DNA from: Algibacter sp. L1A34
Lineage (GTDB): Bacteria > Bacteroidota > Bacteroidia > Flavobacteriales > Flavobacteriaceae
Direction: 5' to 3'
Assembly (NCBI RefSeq): GCF_009796805.1
Contig: NZ_CP047029.1
Coordinates: forward strand, 2,366,501 to 2,430,500
Length of the DNA: 64,000 nucleotides
Part shown: piece by piece, positions 18,412 to 28,028 of the stretch
How positions within the stretch are numbered: the stretch's first letter is position 1
Layout: the number at the start of each line of letters is the position of its first letter
Position numbers and translations under genes: made by a program
Notes under the pieces: model-generated
Told to the model about the DNA's origin: nothing
The model's input: the letters and a program-made list of their open reading frames with translations, nothing else
Databases searched by the model: none

Positions 18412-18795
18412 TTATTTTTTAGCCAATTTTTTGTCGTAACTCATAAAAAGATTGATCCAAATATTTCTAGAAACTCTCATAATTACGGGCATAAAACCAA
18501 TGAGTGTAGCTATAATAGATGCAAATATACCATTTAAGCTTGCATTAAAAATAAGACCACTTATTACAAATGCGGCAACAGCAAAAGCGATGCCAACGCC
18601 GTAACTCACGTACATAGCACCATAGAAGAAAGAAGGTTCTATTTTGTATTTTGTACCACAATTACTGCATTTTTCGTGCATGCTTAAGGTTTCGGTTAGT
18701 ACATACGGGTTTTTGTTTTTGTACATAGATTCTTCTTGGCATTTGGGGCAAGTGCCCGTGAAAATACTATATACTTTTGAACCTTTTTTAAACAT
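18412..18795 (-). CDS. DUF983 zinc-ribbon membrane protein
   Basis: A small membrane protein of unknown function. It has two CxxC pairs (TCPKCQEES and CSNCGTKYK, likely one zinc site, residues ~12-45) followed by two transmembrane helices (about residues 60-110), the DUF983 layout. I chose the Met at 18795 (MFKKGSKVYSI), giving 127 residues. An earlier in-frame Met (18822) would put the start within 10 bases of the promoter box. Confidence 0.8.
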   Translation of the reverse strand: MFKKGSKVYSIFTGTCPKCQEESMYKNKNPYVLTETLSMHEKCSNCGTKYKIEPSFFYGAMYVSYGVGIAFAVAAFVISGLIFNASLNGIFASIIATLIGFMPVIMRVSRNIWINLFMSYDKKLAKK

Positions 18796-18805
18796 ATTAT
18801 TTGTG

Positions 18806-18838
18806 TATTTTTGCAACCGCAATTACAAAGCAAAAGTA
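18806..18838. promoter_or_regulatory. Overlapping divergent -7 boxes
   Basis: A minus-strand TACTTTTG (18831-18838) fits the DUF983 gene and a plus-strand TATTTTTG (18806-18813) fits the ABC-F gene at 18881. The transcripts would overlap by about 20 bases. No clear -33 TTG is seen for either. Confidence 0.4.
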
Positions 18839-18880
18839 AGTTTTTTTCAATTAAAACTTTGTAATAAAAGTTACATTTCT

Positions 18881-20791
18881 ATGATGAACATTCATAATTT
18901 ATCGGTTTCATTTCAAGGCGAATACTTGTTTGAAGATATTACATTTAAACTCGGGAACGGCGATAGAATCGGCCTTATTGGTAAAAATGGGGCTGGAAAA
19001 TCGACCATGCTTAAAATTTTATCGAAAGAAATGGAACCTGATACAGGGCAAATTGCCGCAGATAAAGAACTTAAAATTGGGTTTTTAAAACAAGATATTG
19101 ACTTTATTTTGGGGCGTACCGTTTTGGAAGAAGCTTATGAAGCTTTTGTCGAAATTAAGATTTTAGAGGCCAAAATGGAAGAGGTAAACACCCAAATGGC
19201 TGTGCGTACCGATTATGAAAGTGAAGGTTACCACCAGTTAATGGTTGATATTAACGATTTACAACACCAATATGATATTCTTGGAGGTTATAACTACCAA
19301 GGAGATACCGAGAAAATTTTACAGGGTTTAGGTTTTAAACGTGAAGATTTTGGTAAACTAACCGATACCTTTTCTGGAGGTTGGCGTATGCGTATTGAAT
19401 TAGCTAAATTGCTACTTCAAAATAACGATATTTTATTACTCGATGAGCCTACCAATCACTTAGATATTGAATCTATTATTTGGCTAGAAGGGTTTTTAAG
19501 GAATTATTCTGGTGCTGTAGCAATAGTATCTCACGATAAAATGTTTTTGGATAATGTAACAAATAGAACTATTGAAATATCTTTAGGGCGTATTTACGAT
19601 TACCCAAAACCGTATTCTCAGTTTTTAGTATTGCGTGAAGAATTACGTACGCAGCAATTGGCATCTCAAAAAAATCAGCAAAAGCAAATTGAGCAAACCG
19701 AAAAATTAATTGAGAAGTTTAGAGCAAAAGCATCTAAAGCTACTATGGCGCAATCGCTGATTAAAAAGCTTGATAAGATAGATAGGATTGAGGTTGATGA
19801 GGATGATAATAGTGTGATGACTCTTAATTTTCCAGTATCTATTACACCAGGGAAAGTGGTTGTAGAAACTAATAAAATATCGAAAACCTATGGTGATAAT
19901 CAGGTTTTAAATGGCATTGATTTACTTATTGAACGTGATAGCAAAACGGCTTTTGTTGGGCAAAACGGACAAGGAAAATCTACACTTGCCAAAATTATGG
20001 TTGGAGATATTCAGCACGATGGTGGTTTAAAACTGGGCCATAATGTACAAATAGGCTATTTTGCACAAAACCAAGCTGAGTATTTAGATGGTAGTAAAAC
20101 TGTTTTAGATACGATGATCGATGCTGCTAATGAAACGAATAGAAGTAAAGTACGAGATATTTTAGGTTCGTTTTTGTTTCGTGGTGACGAGGCTGAAAAA
20201 TATGTACGTGTACTTTCGGGTGGGGAGCGTAACCGTTTAGCATTGGCAAAATTAATGCTACAGCCTTTTAATGTGCTTATAATGGATGAGCCTACTAATC
20301 ACTTAGATATTAAATCTAAAAATGTATTGAAGGAAGCTTTAATTAGATTTGAGGGTACACTTATTTTAGTATCTCACGATCGTGATTTCTTACAAGGTTT
20401 AACCAACAAGGTTTATGAGTTTAAAGATCAAAAAATAAAAGAATACCTTGGGGATATTGATTATTACTTAGAAAAACGTAATGTTGAAAATTTACGTGAA
20501 GTTGAAAAACGTACTGTAATTAAAGAAACGCCAAAGGAAAAGAATCAGCAATCTTACGAGGATCAGAAGAAATTAAAATCTTTAAATAATAAACTGAGCA
20601 ACGTAGAGTCTAAAATAAGTGATTTTGAACGCCAGATTAAAAAGATAGATTTAGAGTTAGAAATTAATTATGAAGAAGTGTCTTCTAAACCAAACTTCTT
20701 TGAGAATTATCAGAAAATGAAATCCGATCTGCAAGACTTTATGCAGAAATGGGAAGATATTCATTTAGAAATTGAGAAATTTGAAGGATAG
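18881..20791 (+). CDS. ABC-F family ATPase
   Basis: Cytoplasmic protein with two ABC ATPase domains and no membrane segments, of the ABC-F group that acts on ribosomes. Walker A motifs are GKNGAGKST (near residue 37) and GQNGQGKST (near 365), each followed by a signature (SGGWRMR, SGGERNR) and a Walker B ending LLLDEPTNHLD or LIMDEPTNHLD. A linker lies between the domains and a C-terminal coiled coil at about residues 560-636. I start at the Met at 18881 (636 residues). The frame is open further upstream, but that part is antisense to the DUF983 gene. Confidence 0.93.
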   Translation: MMNIHNLSVSFQGEYLFEDITFKLGNGDRIGLIGKNGAGKSTMLKILSKEMEPDTGQIAADKELKIGFLKQDIDFILGRTVLEEAYEAFVEIKILEAKMEEVNTQMAVRTDYESEGYHQLMVDINDLQHQYDILGGYNYQGDTEKILQGLGFKREDFGKLTDTFSGGWRMRIELAKLLLQNNDILLLDEPTNHLDIESIIWLEGFLRNYSGAVAIVSHDKMFLDNVTNRTIEISLGRIYDYPKPYSQFLVLREELRTQQLASQKNQQKQIEQTEKLIEKFRAKASKATMAQSLIKKLDKIDRIEVDEDDNSVMTLNFPVSITPGKVVVETNKISKTYGDNQVLNGIDLLIERDSKTAFVGQNGQGKSTLAKIMVGDIQHDGGLKLGHNVQIGYFAQNQAEYLDGSKTVLDTMIDAANETNRSKVRDILGSFLFRGDEAEKYVRVLSGGERNRLALAKLMLQPFNVLIMDEPTNHLDIKSKNVLKEALIRFEGTLILVSHDRDFLQGLTNKVYEFKDQKIKEYLGDIDYYLEKRNVENLREVEKRTVIKETPKEKNQQSYEDQKKLKSLNNKLSNVESKISDFERQIKKIDLELEINYEEVSSKPNFFENYQKMKSDLQDFMQKWEDIHLEIEKFEG

Positions 20792-20800
20792 AATAATAAT

Positions 20801-20838
20801 AAAAAAAGCTAAATGATATTCATTTAGCTTTTTTTATT
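20801..20838. terminator. Terminator after the ABC-F gene
   Basis: A perfect 15-base stem (AAAAAAAGCTAAATG and complement) with a 5-base loop lies 9 bases after the stop codon. Confidence 0.88.
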
Positions 20839-20969
20839 CCTTTTTGTGTCATATTCGAAATTTATAGCACCTTAAAAACAAAATTGTTTCAGTTTGTCTT
20901 AAATAATGGTAAGTTACTGTTATTGCGTTATTTTAAGTTTTCTTTAACTTTATAACATCTTGTTATTAG

Positions 20970-20999
20970 GTAGTTTTGAAAATATATTTTCAAAACTAC
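20970..20999. promoter_or_regulatory. Perfect 30-bp palindrome before RND efflux operon
   Basis: Fifteen-base arms (GTAGTTTTGAAAATA and its exact complement) meet without a loop, 4 bases before the first start codon. Each arm contains TAGTTTTG, a perfect TAnnTTTG -7 box, so a protein bound here would block the promoter. In RNA it would hide the ribosome-binding region. No regulator gene is adjacent. Confidence 0.65.
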
Positions 21000-21003
21000 T
21001 AAC

Positions 21004-22134
21004 ATGCGTAACATTATCCTTTCTGGCATTGGAATTTTATTAATTATATTTTCTGTTTTTTTTGCCAAAAAACTTATTGATGAAAAAAACAAACCCAAAC
21101 CTGTAAAGGAAAAAGTTGTAAAAACCGTTTTAACAGATACTGTTGTAAACAAAACTATTCAGATTGTAATTCCTGCTAATGGTAGTTTGGCTGCTAAAAG
21201 ACGTGTGGAACTTTACGCCGAAGTTCAAGGTGTTTTTAAAGCTTCTCGTGTACTTTTTAAACCCGGGCAAAAATATAGCAAAGGCCAGACATTAATTAGA
21301 ATAGATGCTGCGGAGCATTATGCAAGTGTTCAGTCGGAAAAAAGTAATCTTTATAATGATATAGCCGCAATAATGCCGGATTTACGTTTAGATTTTCCTG
21401 AAGTTTTTGAAAAATGGCAAAGTTATCTTAATGGTTTTGATTTAGATAAAGCGACACCGAAGTTACCAGAAATGACTTCCGATAAGGAAAATTATTTTAT
21501 AACTGGTCGTGGTATTATTTCTAGATATTACAATGTTAAGAATTTAGAACAGCGTTTATCAAAATATACTATAACCGCTCCATTTACCGGTATTTTAACA
21601 GAGGCTTTGGTAACTGAAGGAACTTTGGTTAGAAGCGGACAGAAACTTGGTGAATTTATAGATCCGTCGGTTTACGAAATGGAAGTCGCTTTGAGTAAAA
21701 GCTATGCTAGCTTATTAAAGGTTGGAGAAACTGTTAAGCTTAATAATTTAGATAAAACGGAAACCTATACGGGTATAGTTTCTCGTATTAATGGTAGTGT
21801 AGATGCAACTACGCAAACCATAGCAGCTTATATTGACGTGAAGGACGATGCCTTAAAAGAAGGTTTATATCTAGAAGCTTACTTAAATGCAAAAGAGGAG
21901 CATGATGCAATAGAAATAGATAGAGGCTTACTTTCTGAAAGCCAAGAGATTTTTATTGTTCGAGATAGTTTGTTGGATGTTATTTCTGCAAAACCAGTTT
22001 ATTTCTCGGAGACTAAAGTGGTTTTAAAAAATGTGCCAAACGGAACAGTAATTCTTAAAAAGCCAGTACCAGGCGCCTATGCAGGAATGCTTGTGAAACC
22101 TTTTAAAAATATAGATAAAACCGAAGATCAATAA
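21004..22134 (+). CDS. RND efflux periplasmic adaptor (HlyD/AcrA type)
   Basis: Membrane-fusion subunit that bridges an RND pump and a TolC channel. The 376-residue protein has one N-terminal membrane helix (about residues 4-22), a lipoyl half-motif around RRVELYAEVQGVFKA, a reduced helical hairpin and a beta-barrel (ITAPFTGILTEALV...). First of a three-gene operon. Its stop overlaps the start of the pump gene (TAATG). Confidence 0.9.
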   Translation: MRNIILSGIGILLIIFSVFFAKKLIDEKNKPKPVKEKVVKTVLTDTVVNKTIQIVIPANGSLAAKRRVELYAEVQGVFKASRVLFKPGQKYSKGQTLIRIDAAEHYASVQSEKSNLYNDIAAIMPDLRLDFPEVFEKWQSYLNGFDLDKATPKLPEMTSDKENYFITGRGIISRYYNVKNLEQRLSKYTITAPFTGILTEALVTEGTLVRSGQKLGEFIDPSVYEMEVALSKSYASLLKVGETVKLNNLDKTETYTGIVSRINGSVDATTQTIAAYIDVKDDALKEGLYLEAYLNAKEEHDAIEIDRGLLSESQEIFIVRDSLLDVISAKPVYFSETKVVLKNVPNGTVILKKPVPGAYAGMLVKPFKNIDKTEDQ

Positions 22135-25100
22135 TGAGAAAATTAATAACTTATTTTATTCGGTATCACGTTGCTGTAAATATTTTTATTTTGGCATTTT
22201 TTGTTTTTGGTATTATAGGAATACTGTCACTTAAGTCTTCGTTTTTTCCTTTAACAGAATCTAAAATTATTAATGTAAGCGTTGCTTACCCTGGAGCTTC
22301 TCCTCAGGAAATTGAGGAAGGTGTTGTTTTAAAAATTGAAGATAATCTTAAAGGCTTAAAAGGTGTAGATAGAGTAACTTCGGTTTCTAGAGAAAATAGC
22401 GGGATTATTACTGTTGAAATTGAAAAAGGTGAAAATATAGATTTCATGCTATTGGAAGTGAAAAACGCGGTAGATCGTGTGCCTTCTTTTCCAACGGGAA
22501 TGGAACCTTTAATTGTAGCAAAACAAGAGGCTATTCGTCAAACTATTTCTTTCGCTTTAAGCGGAAAAGACATCCCCTTATCAACTTTAAAACAACTTGG
22601 TAGGGAAGTTGAAAATGATTTAAGAGCTATTGATGGTATTTCTCAAATTGAAGTTTCGGGATATCCTGAAGAAGAAATAGAAATAGCTGTTAACGAGGCG
22701 AGTCTTCTGGCTTACAATATTAGTTTTTCCGATGTTTCAAAAGCAGTAAGTGCATCAAACATTTTAGTTACCGGAGGAAATATAAAAACCGATACCGAAG
22801 AATATTTAATTCGGGCCAATAATAGATCTTATTATGGAAAAGAACTTTCTAATATTATTGTTAAAGCTACCGACGATGGTAAAACTGTACGTTTACATGA
22901 TATTGCTATAATTCGAGATCGATTTTCCGAAACGCCAAACGCCACCTATTTTAATGGTGAATTAGCCGTTAATATAACAGTAACAAGTACAAATAATGAA
23001 GATTTAATTTCTTCGGCCGATAAGGTGAAGACTTATATAGATGGCTATAATGAAAGTCATAACAACGTAAAGCTTCATATTGTTAGAGATTTATCTGTTA
23101 CGCTAAATCAACGTACCCAACTATTAACAGAGAATGCTATTGCTGGGATGATTTTAGTATTGGTTTTCTTATCCTTATTTTTAAATACACGTTTAGCGTT
23201 TTGGGTTGCATTTGGTTTGCCTATTTCATTTTTAGGAATGTTTGTTTTTGCAGGTCAGTTTGATGTTACTATTAATATCTTATCGCTTTTCGGAATGATT
23301 ATCGTTATTGGTATTTTAGTCGATGATGGTATTGTAATAGCCGAGAATATCTATCAGCATTACGAAAAAGGTAAAACACCAATACAAGCCGCGATCGATG
23401 GAACGATGGAGGTACTTCCACCAGTTGTTTCTGCAATTATTACCACACTTTTGGCTTTTTCATTATTCTTGTTTTTAGATAGTAGAATTGGTGAGTTTTT
23501 TAGTGAAGTTTCAGTCATTGTAATTCTTACTTTGGTTGTTTCTTTGATAGAGGCTTTATTAATATTACCTGCGCATTTAGCACATTCCAAAGCGCTTCAT
23601 AAGCAAGTAGAAGATAAAAACCCTTCTAGATTAAAACAGTTTTTTTCTAAAATGCGTGTCATTAATAAGCTAGGTGATAGGTTTATGGTGTTTTTGCGGG
23701 ATAAGGTTTATAGCCCGAGTTTAGATTTTGTTTTAAAATATAAAATGTTATCCTTAGGTTTTTTTGTAGCACTTTTAATACTAACATTTGGTTCTGTTGG
23801 AGGAGGTATAATTGGTGTAACTCTATTTCCATCTGTTGCCAGTGATCGCGTTTCGGTAGAATTAGATATGCCAAATGGTACCAATGTAAAAGTTACAGAT
23901 TCTATTATTTCTATGATTCAAGAAAAAGCATATGAGGTAAATAAGGAACTAACGGAAAAATACCTTAAAGGAACAGATAAGGTATTGTTCGAAAATACCA
24001 TTTTGTCTTTATCAAGTTCATCTAGTGCGAGTTTACAAATAAATATGCTGCCTGGCGAAGAGCGTCCAGATGCTATAAATGCTAGTTTGGTAACAAATAA
24101 ATTACGCGAAGCTGTTGGCCCAGTTATTGGTACGGAACGTTTAATTTTTGGATCGGGTGGTAATTTTGGAGGTAGCCCTGTTTCGGTATCCTTGTTAAGT
24201 AATAATATAGACGAATTAAAGGCGGCTAAATTAGAATTGAAAGAGGTTTTAAAAACTAACCCACTATTAAAGGATGTTGAAGATAATGATCCTGCAGGAA
24301 TTAAAGAAATTCGTTTAGAATTAAAAGAAAGCGCTTACTTGTTAGGTTTGGATTTGCAAACGGTTATGACGCAAGTACGATCTGGTTTTTTTGGAACACA
24401 GGCACAACGTTTTCAGCGTGGACAAGATGAAATTAAAGTTTGGGTACGTTACGATTTATCCAATAGAAAGTCCATAAATAATCTAGATGATATGCGTATT
24501 GTAACACCATCTGGAGCTCGTGTAACTTTAAAGGATATTGCGAGTTACACTATTCAAAGAGGAGATGTTGCTATAAATCATTTAGAAGGACAAAGAGAAA
24601 TTCAAGTCTCTGCAGATTTAAAAGACCCAAGCACAAGTGCTACAGATATTATTGATGATATTCGGAAGAATATTATACCAGAGATTCATTCTAAATATCC
24701 AACAATTTCAGCATCTTATGAAGGTCAAAATAGAGAGGCTTCAAAATTATCGAGCTCACTTGCAAATGCAGGGATTCCTATTTTGTGTCTTATTTATATA
24801 ACCATTGCTTTTACTTTCCGAAGTTATAGTCAACCTATTTTGCTTATTTTGTTAGTACCTTTTAGTTTAACAGCTGTGGCTTGGGGACATTGGGTTTTAG
24901 GATTTCCGGTAAACATCTTATCGCTTTTAGGTATAATTGCATTAATAGGTATTATGGTGAACGATGGTTTGGTTTTAATAGGGAAATTTAATTCCAATTT
25001 AAAAGATGGTATGCCGTTTGATTTGGCGCTTTCTGATGCGGGTAAATCTAGGTTTAGAGCAATTTTCTTAACCTCGTTAACAACGGTTGCAGGTTTGGCT

Positions 25101-25331
25101 CCATTGTTATTAGAAAAAAGTAGACAAGCTCAGTTTTTAAAACCTATGGCCATTTCAATTTCCTTTGGGATAGCATATGCTACCATTTTAACCCTTTTGG
25201 TTTTACCTTTATTTTTATCATTTAGTAATAGTGTTAAAAAGAATGCGAAGTGGTTGGCTACTGGTAATAAAGTAACAAAAGAAGAAGTAGAACGTGCAAT
25301 TAAAGAACAAAATGAAGCTCATGAACATTAA
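22134..25331 (+). CDS. RND efflux pump (AcrB/MexB-type permease)
   Basis: Proton-driven inner-membrane exporter. The 1065-residue protein has 12 transmembrane helices in two blocks, each after a large periplasmic loop. Helix 4 carries the expected acidic pair in ILVDDGIVIAENIY. It lacks the DFGxxxDGAV motif of metal pumps, so an organic substrate is more likely. It overlaps the TolC gene by 11 bases. Confidence 0.92.
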   Translation: MRKLITYFIRYHVAVNIFILAFFVFGIIGILSLKSSFFPLTESKIINVSVAYPGASPQEIEEGVVLKIEDNLKGLKGVDRVTSVSRENSGIITVEIEKGENIDFMLLEVKNAVDRVPSFPTGMEPLIVAKQEAIRQTISFALSGKDIPLSTLKQLGREVENDLRAIDGISQIEVSGYPEEEIEIAVNEASLLAYNISFSDVSKAVSASNILVTGGNIKTDTEEYLIRANNRSYYGKELSNIIVKATDDGKTVRLHDIAIIRDRFSETPNATYFNGELAVNITVTSTNNEDLISSADKVKTYIDGYNESHNNVKLHIVRDLSVTLNQRTQLLTENAIAGMILVLVFLSLFLNTRLAFWVAFGLPISFLGMFVFAGQFDVTINILSLFGMIIVIGILVDDGIVIAENIYQHYEKGKTPIQAAIDGTMEVLPPVVSAIITTLLAFSLFLFLDSRIGEFFSEVSVIVILTLVVSLIEALLILPAHLAHSKALHKQVEDKNPSRLKQFFSKMRVINKLGDRFMVFLRDKVYSPSLDFVLKYKMLSLGFFVALLILTFGSVGGGIIGVTLFPSVASDRVSVELDMPNGTNVKVTDSIISMIQEKAYEVNKELTEKYLKGTDKVLFENTILSLSSSSSASLQINMLPGEERPDAINASLVTNKLREAVGPVIGTERLIFGSGGNFGGSPVSVSLLSNNIDELKAAKLELKEVLKTNPLLKDVEDNDPAGIKEIRLELKESAYLLGLDLQTVMTQVRSGFFGTQAQRFQRGQDEIKVWVRYDLSNRKSINNLDDMRIVTPSGARVTLKDIASYTIQRGDVAINHLEGQREIQVSADLKDPSTSATDIIDDIRKNIIPEIHSKYPTISASYEGQNREASKLSSSLANAGIPILCLIYITIAFTFRSYSQPILLILLVPFSLTAVAWGHWVLGFPVNILSLLGIIALIGIMVNDGLVLIGKFNSNLKDGMPFDLALSDAGKSRFRAIFLTSLTTVAGLAPLLLEKSRQAQFLKPMAISISFGIAYATILTLLVLPLFLSFSNSVKKNAKWLATGNKVTKEEVERAIKEQNEAHEH

Positions 25332-26635
25332 ATTTGTTTTTTTTAGTATAATAGTAATGTTGCAAACAATTGTTTTTGCACAAGAATTGATAACGCCAGA
25401 GAAGGCTGTTAGTTTGGCTTTAGAAAATAATCACGGTATTAAGTTAGCCAAAACCGATGTGGAAATTGCTGAGAATAATGCCGATATTTTAAATTCTGGA
25501 TATTTGCCAACTGTAACAGGAAGTGCGGGAGCAAATTATAATTTAGATGATACAGAAGTTGGTTTTGCAGATGGAACTAATCGAGTATTAAACGGTGCAG
25601 AGAGTTCTAGTTATAATGCATCGGTAGATTTAAATTACACGTTATTTGATGGTTTGGGAAGATCTTATACGTATAAACAAAATAAAGAAACCAAACAGTT
25701 AACTGAGTTACAAGCTCGTGAAACTATTGAAAACACCATAGTACAGTTGTTCTCAATTTATTATAATGTAGCCGAACTCATAGAAAATAAAGATGCCGTT
25801 TCACAAACGTTAACCATTTCTAAAGACCGATTAATACGTTCTCAATATCAGTTTGATTATGGGCAAAGCACAAGATTAGCAAGCCTTAATGCGGAAGTTG
25901 ATATTAATAATGATAGTATTAGTTTAATGAATACTACTCAAGAATTAAAGAATGCTAAGCGTGATTTAAATTTTGTATTAGGGAATACAATTTCTCAAGA
26001 CTTTACCATAAATACAGAAGTGTCTTTTAATACGCTTTATGATAAAAATGAGTTGTTAGAAAATGCTAAGATGAATAATATTAGTGTTTTACAGGTGAAT
26101 AAAAATATTGAAATTAATACTTTGGGAGTGAAATCTGAAACATCAGCCTATTTACCAACGGTTGGATTAACTGGGAGCTATGGGTGGAATAAAAATAATA
26201 ATAATGCAGCCTCATTTGCAGCATATTCTATTAATACCGGACTTTCTGCAGGTTTGAACTTAAGTTGGAACTTGTTTGATGGAGGAAGTACAATTACTAA
26301 TGTAAGAAATGCTAAATTGAATTTGGAAACACAAAATATTCTGAAAGAACAACTTTTAGTTTCTGTAGTGCGAGATTTTAATAATGCTTGGGATGATTAT
26401 GAAAATAAGTTAAGTATTTATAAACTGCAGGAGCATAATATTAAAACATCTCAGAATAATTTTGATAGAACAGAAGAGAAGTTTAAATTAGGTCAGGTAA
26501 ATTCTATCGAGTTTAGACAAGCAGCTTAATTTGTTAAATGCTGAGTTGAGCCGTAACCAGGCTAAATATTTGGCTAAAGTAGCTGAAATTCAAATGCTTC
26601 AAATTTGTGGAGCGCTTTTGAATATTGAGTTTTAA
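25321..26635 (+). pseudogene. TolC-family outer-membrane channel, frameshifted
   Basis: Outer-membrane partner of the RND pump. Residues 1-403 read normally (signal peptide MNIKFVFFSIIVMLQTIVFAQ, then the two coiled-coil/barrel halves), but the frame stops at 26529 after ...SIEFRQAA. The rest of the family's end (LNLLNAELSRNQAKY... to NIEF, stop at 26635) follows in another frame. The join is consistent with loss of two bases from an original CAAGCACAGCTT. It may be a real mutation, which would disable the pump, or a sequencing error. Confidence 0.85.
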
Positions 26636-26794
26636 AGACCTTTTCTATTAGGATCTATACGTTTTGTCGATTAAAAGTGTATTTTGTCTGAAGTCAAATG
26701 TTAAAATTTCTTGCGTTTTAACGAATAAAATAGTTATTAATCTGATTTGAGCGTAATATTTTGTAGGACAATAAACATTAAAACTGTATTTCCT

Positions 26795-27622
26795 ATGAAA
26801 AATCTAAAACTTATATTGATATGTTGCTTGATTTCTAGCTACTCATTTGCTAGTGTTACTAAAAATGAAAAAAGTGCTTTAGTAGCTCTATATAAATCTA
26901 CTCATGGAACAGAATGGAATACTTCTTGGGATTTAAATGCCGATGTAAGTACATGGTTTGGAGTTACAGTTAAAAATGATAATATTGTAGAGATAAACCT
27001 TCAGTTTAATAACTTGCAAGGTGAGTTACCAAATGAATTAGGAAGTTTACGCTATTTAAAAATACTTAATTTAGGATTCAATAAAATTTCGGGTAAAATA
27101 CCAGCTTCTTTGGAGAACTTAAAGGACTTAAAAGCTTTAGTGTTATTTATGAATAATTTAGAAGGGCAAATACCTTCAGGAATTGGACAGTTAAAAAAAA
27201 TAGAAAGTATAAAGCTTTATGGAAATAAACTAACAGGAAATATTCCAGATTCATTAATGAATTTAACCAATTTAAAAGAGTTATTATTAAGTAGTAACTT
27301 TTTGACAGGAACAATTCCTGTTGGTATTAAATCTCTAAAGAAGTTAGAGAAGTTAGGTTTAATGGATAATAAAATGGATGGAGAAATTCCAGCAGAATTA
27401 GCTCAACTTGATAATTTAGAAGAGTTATTGTTATCTTCAAATAGTTTTACTGGTAACTTGCCAGTAGAGTTTGTTAATTTAGCTAAACTAAAAACTTTAA
27501 TGGTAAGCGATAATAATTTAAAACAGGATTATATTACGGTTTCTGGTAATCGTCCTCAAAACTTATCTAATATTATTTTTCATAGCAATACAGCTGCAAG
27601 TATAGACATTGAAAAAGAATAG
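26795..27622 (+). CDS. Secreted leucine-rich-repeat protein
   Basis: A 275-residue protein with a signal peptide (MKNLKLILICCLISSYSFA) and about seven 24-residue repeats of the plant-like type (LxxLxxLxLxxNxLxGxIP, residues ~65-250). The segment before the repeats (ALVALYKSTHGTEWN...) matches the usual cap of bacterial LRR proteins. Role unknown; probably binding outside the cell. No type 9 sorting domain is seen. I start at Met 26795 because it begins the signal peptide. Confidence 0.85.
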   Translation: MKNLKLILICCLISSYSFASVTKNEKSALVALYKSTHGTEWNTSWDLNADVSTWFGVTVKNDNIVEINLQFNNLQGELPNELGSLRYLKILNLGFNKISGKIPASLENLKDLKALVLFMNNLEGQIPSGIGQLKKIESIKLYGNKLTGNIPDSLMNLTNLKELLLSSNFLTGTIPVGIKSLKKLEKLGLMDNKMDGEIPAELAQLDNLEELLLSSNSFTGNLPVEFVNLAKLKTLMVSDNNLKQDYITVSGNRPQNLSNIIFHSNTAASIDIEKE

Positions 27623-27654
27623 TATATAAGGAAAAGTATTTTACAGTTAAGACT

Positions 27655-27687
27655 AAAAAGGTAACCTTGAAGGGTTACCTTTTTTTC
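27655..27687 (+). terminator. Terminator after the LRR gene
   Basis: An 11-base stem (AAAAGGTAACC with GGGTTACCTTTT, one offset) with a short loop and a seven-T run lies about 30 bases past the stop. Confidence 0.85.
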
Positions 27688-27800
27688 TGCATTTATTTAA
27701 GTAAAAAGTGTTAATTATATTAATGAAAAAAAATATTGATTTGGAATATGCAGGTTCTAAGTAAGTTAGTAAATAATGTGATTTTTTTGTAAAAAAAAGC

Positions 27801-27830
27801 TTGTAATATCTAAAAAGCATTGTATATTTG
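27801..27830 (+). promoter_or_regulatory. Promoter of the initiator tRNA gene
   Basis: TTG (27801-27803) and a perfect -7 box TATATTTG (27823-27830) are 19 bases apart. The tRNA gene starts 71 bases further on. Confidence 0.8.
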
Positions 27831-27901
27831 CAGTCGGAAATAATTTGATTGGTATTATGAGCCAAGAGTTAAAAGCTAAGTAAATTTTTTCTAGATTATA
27901 T

Positions 27902-27975
<74 letters not shown>

Positions 27976-27997
27976 AAAGTATAAATTATTTAAAAAC

Positions 27998-28028
27998 AAC
28001 GGTTTAGTTTTCACTAAGCCGTTTTTTT
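27998..28028 (+). terminator. Terminator carried at the left att site
   Basis: The stem AACGGTTTAG/CTAAGCCGTT with one mismatch is followed by seven Ts, 23 bases after the tRNA. The integrase start overlaps the end of the T-run. The island thus supplies the tRNA gene with a terminator and insulates its own integrase from tRNA transcription. Confidence 0.8.
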
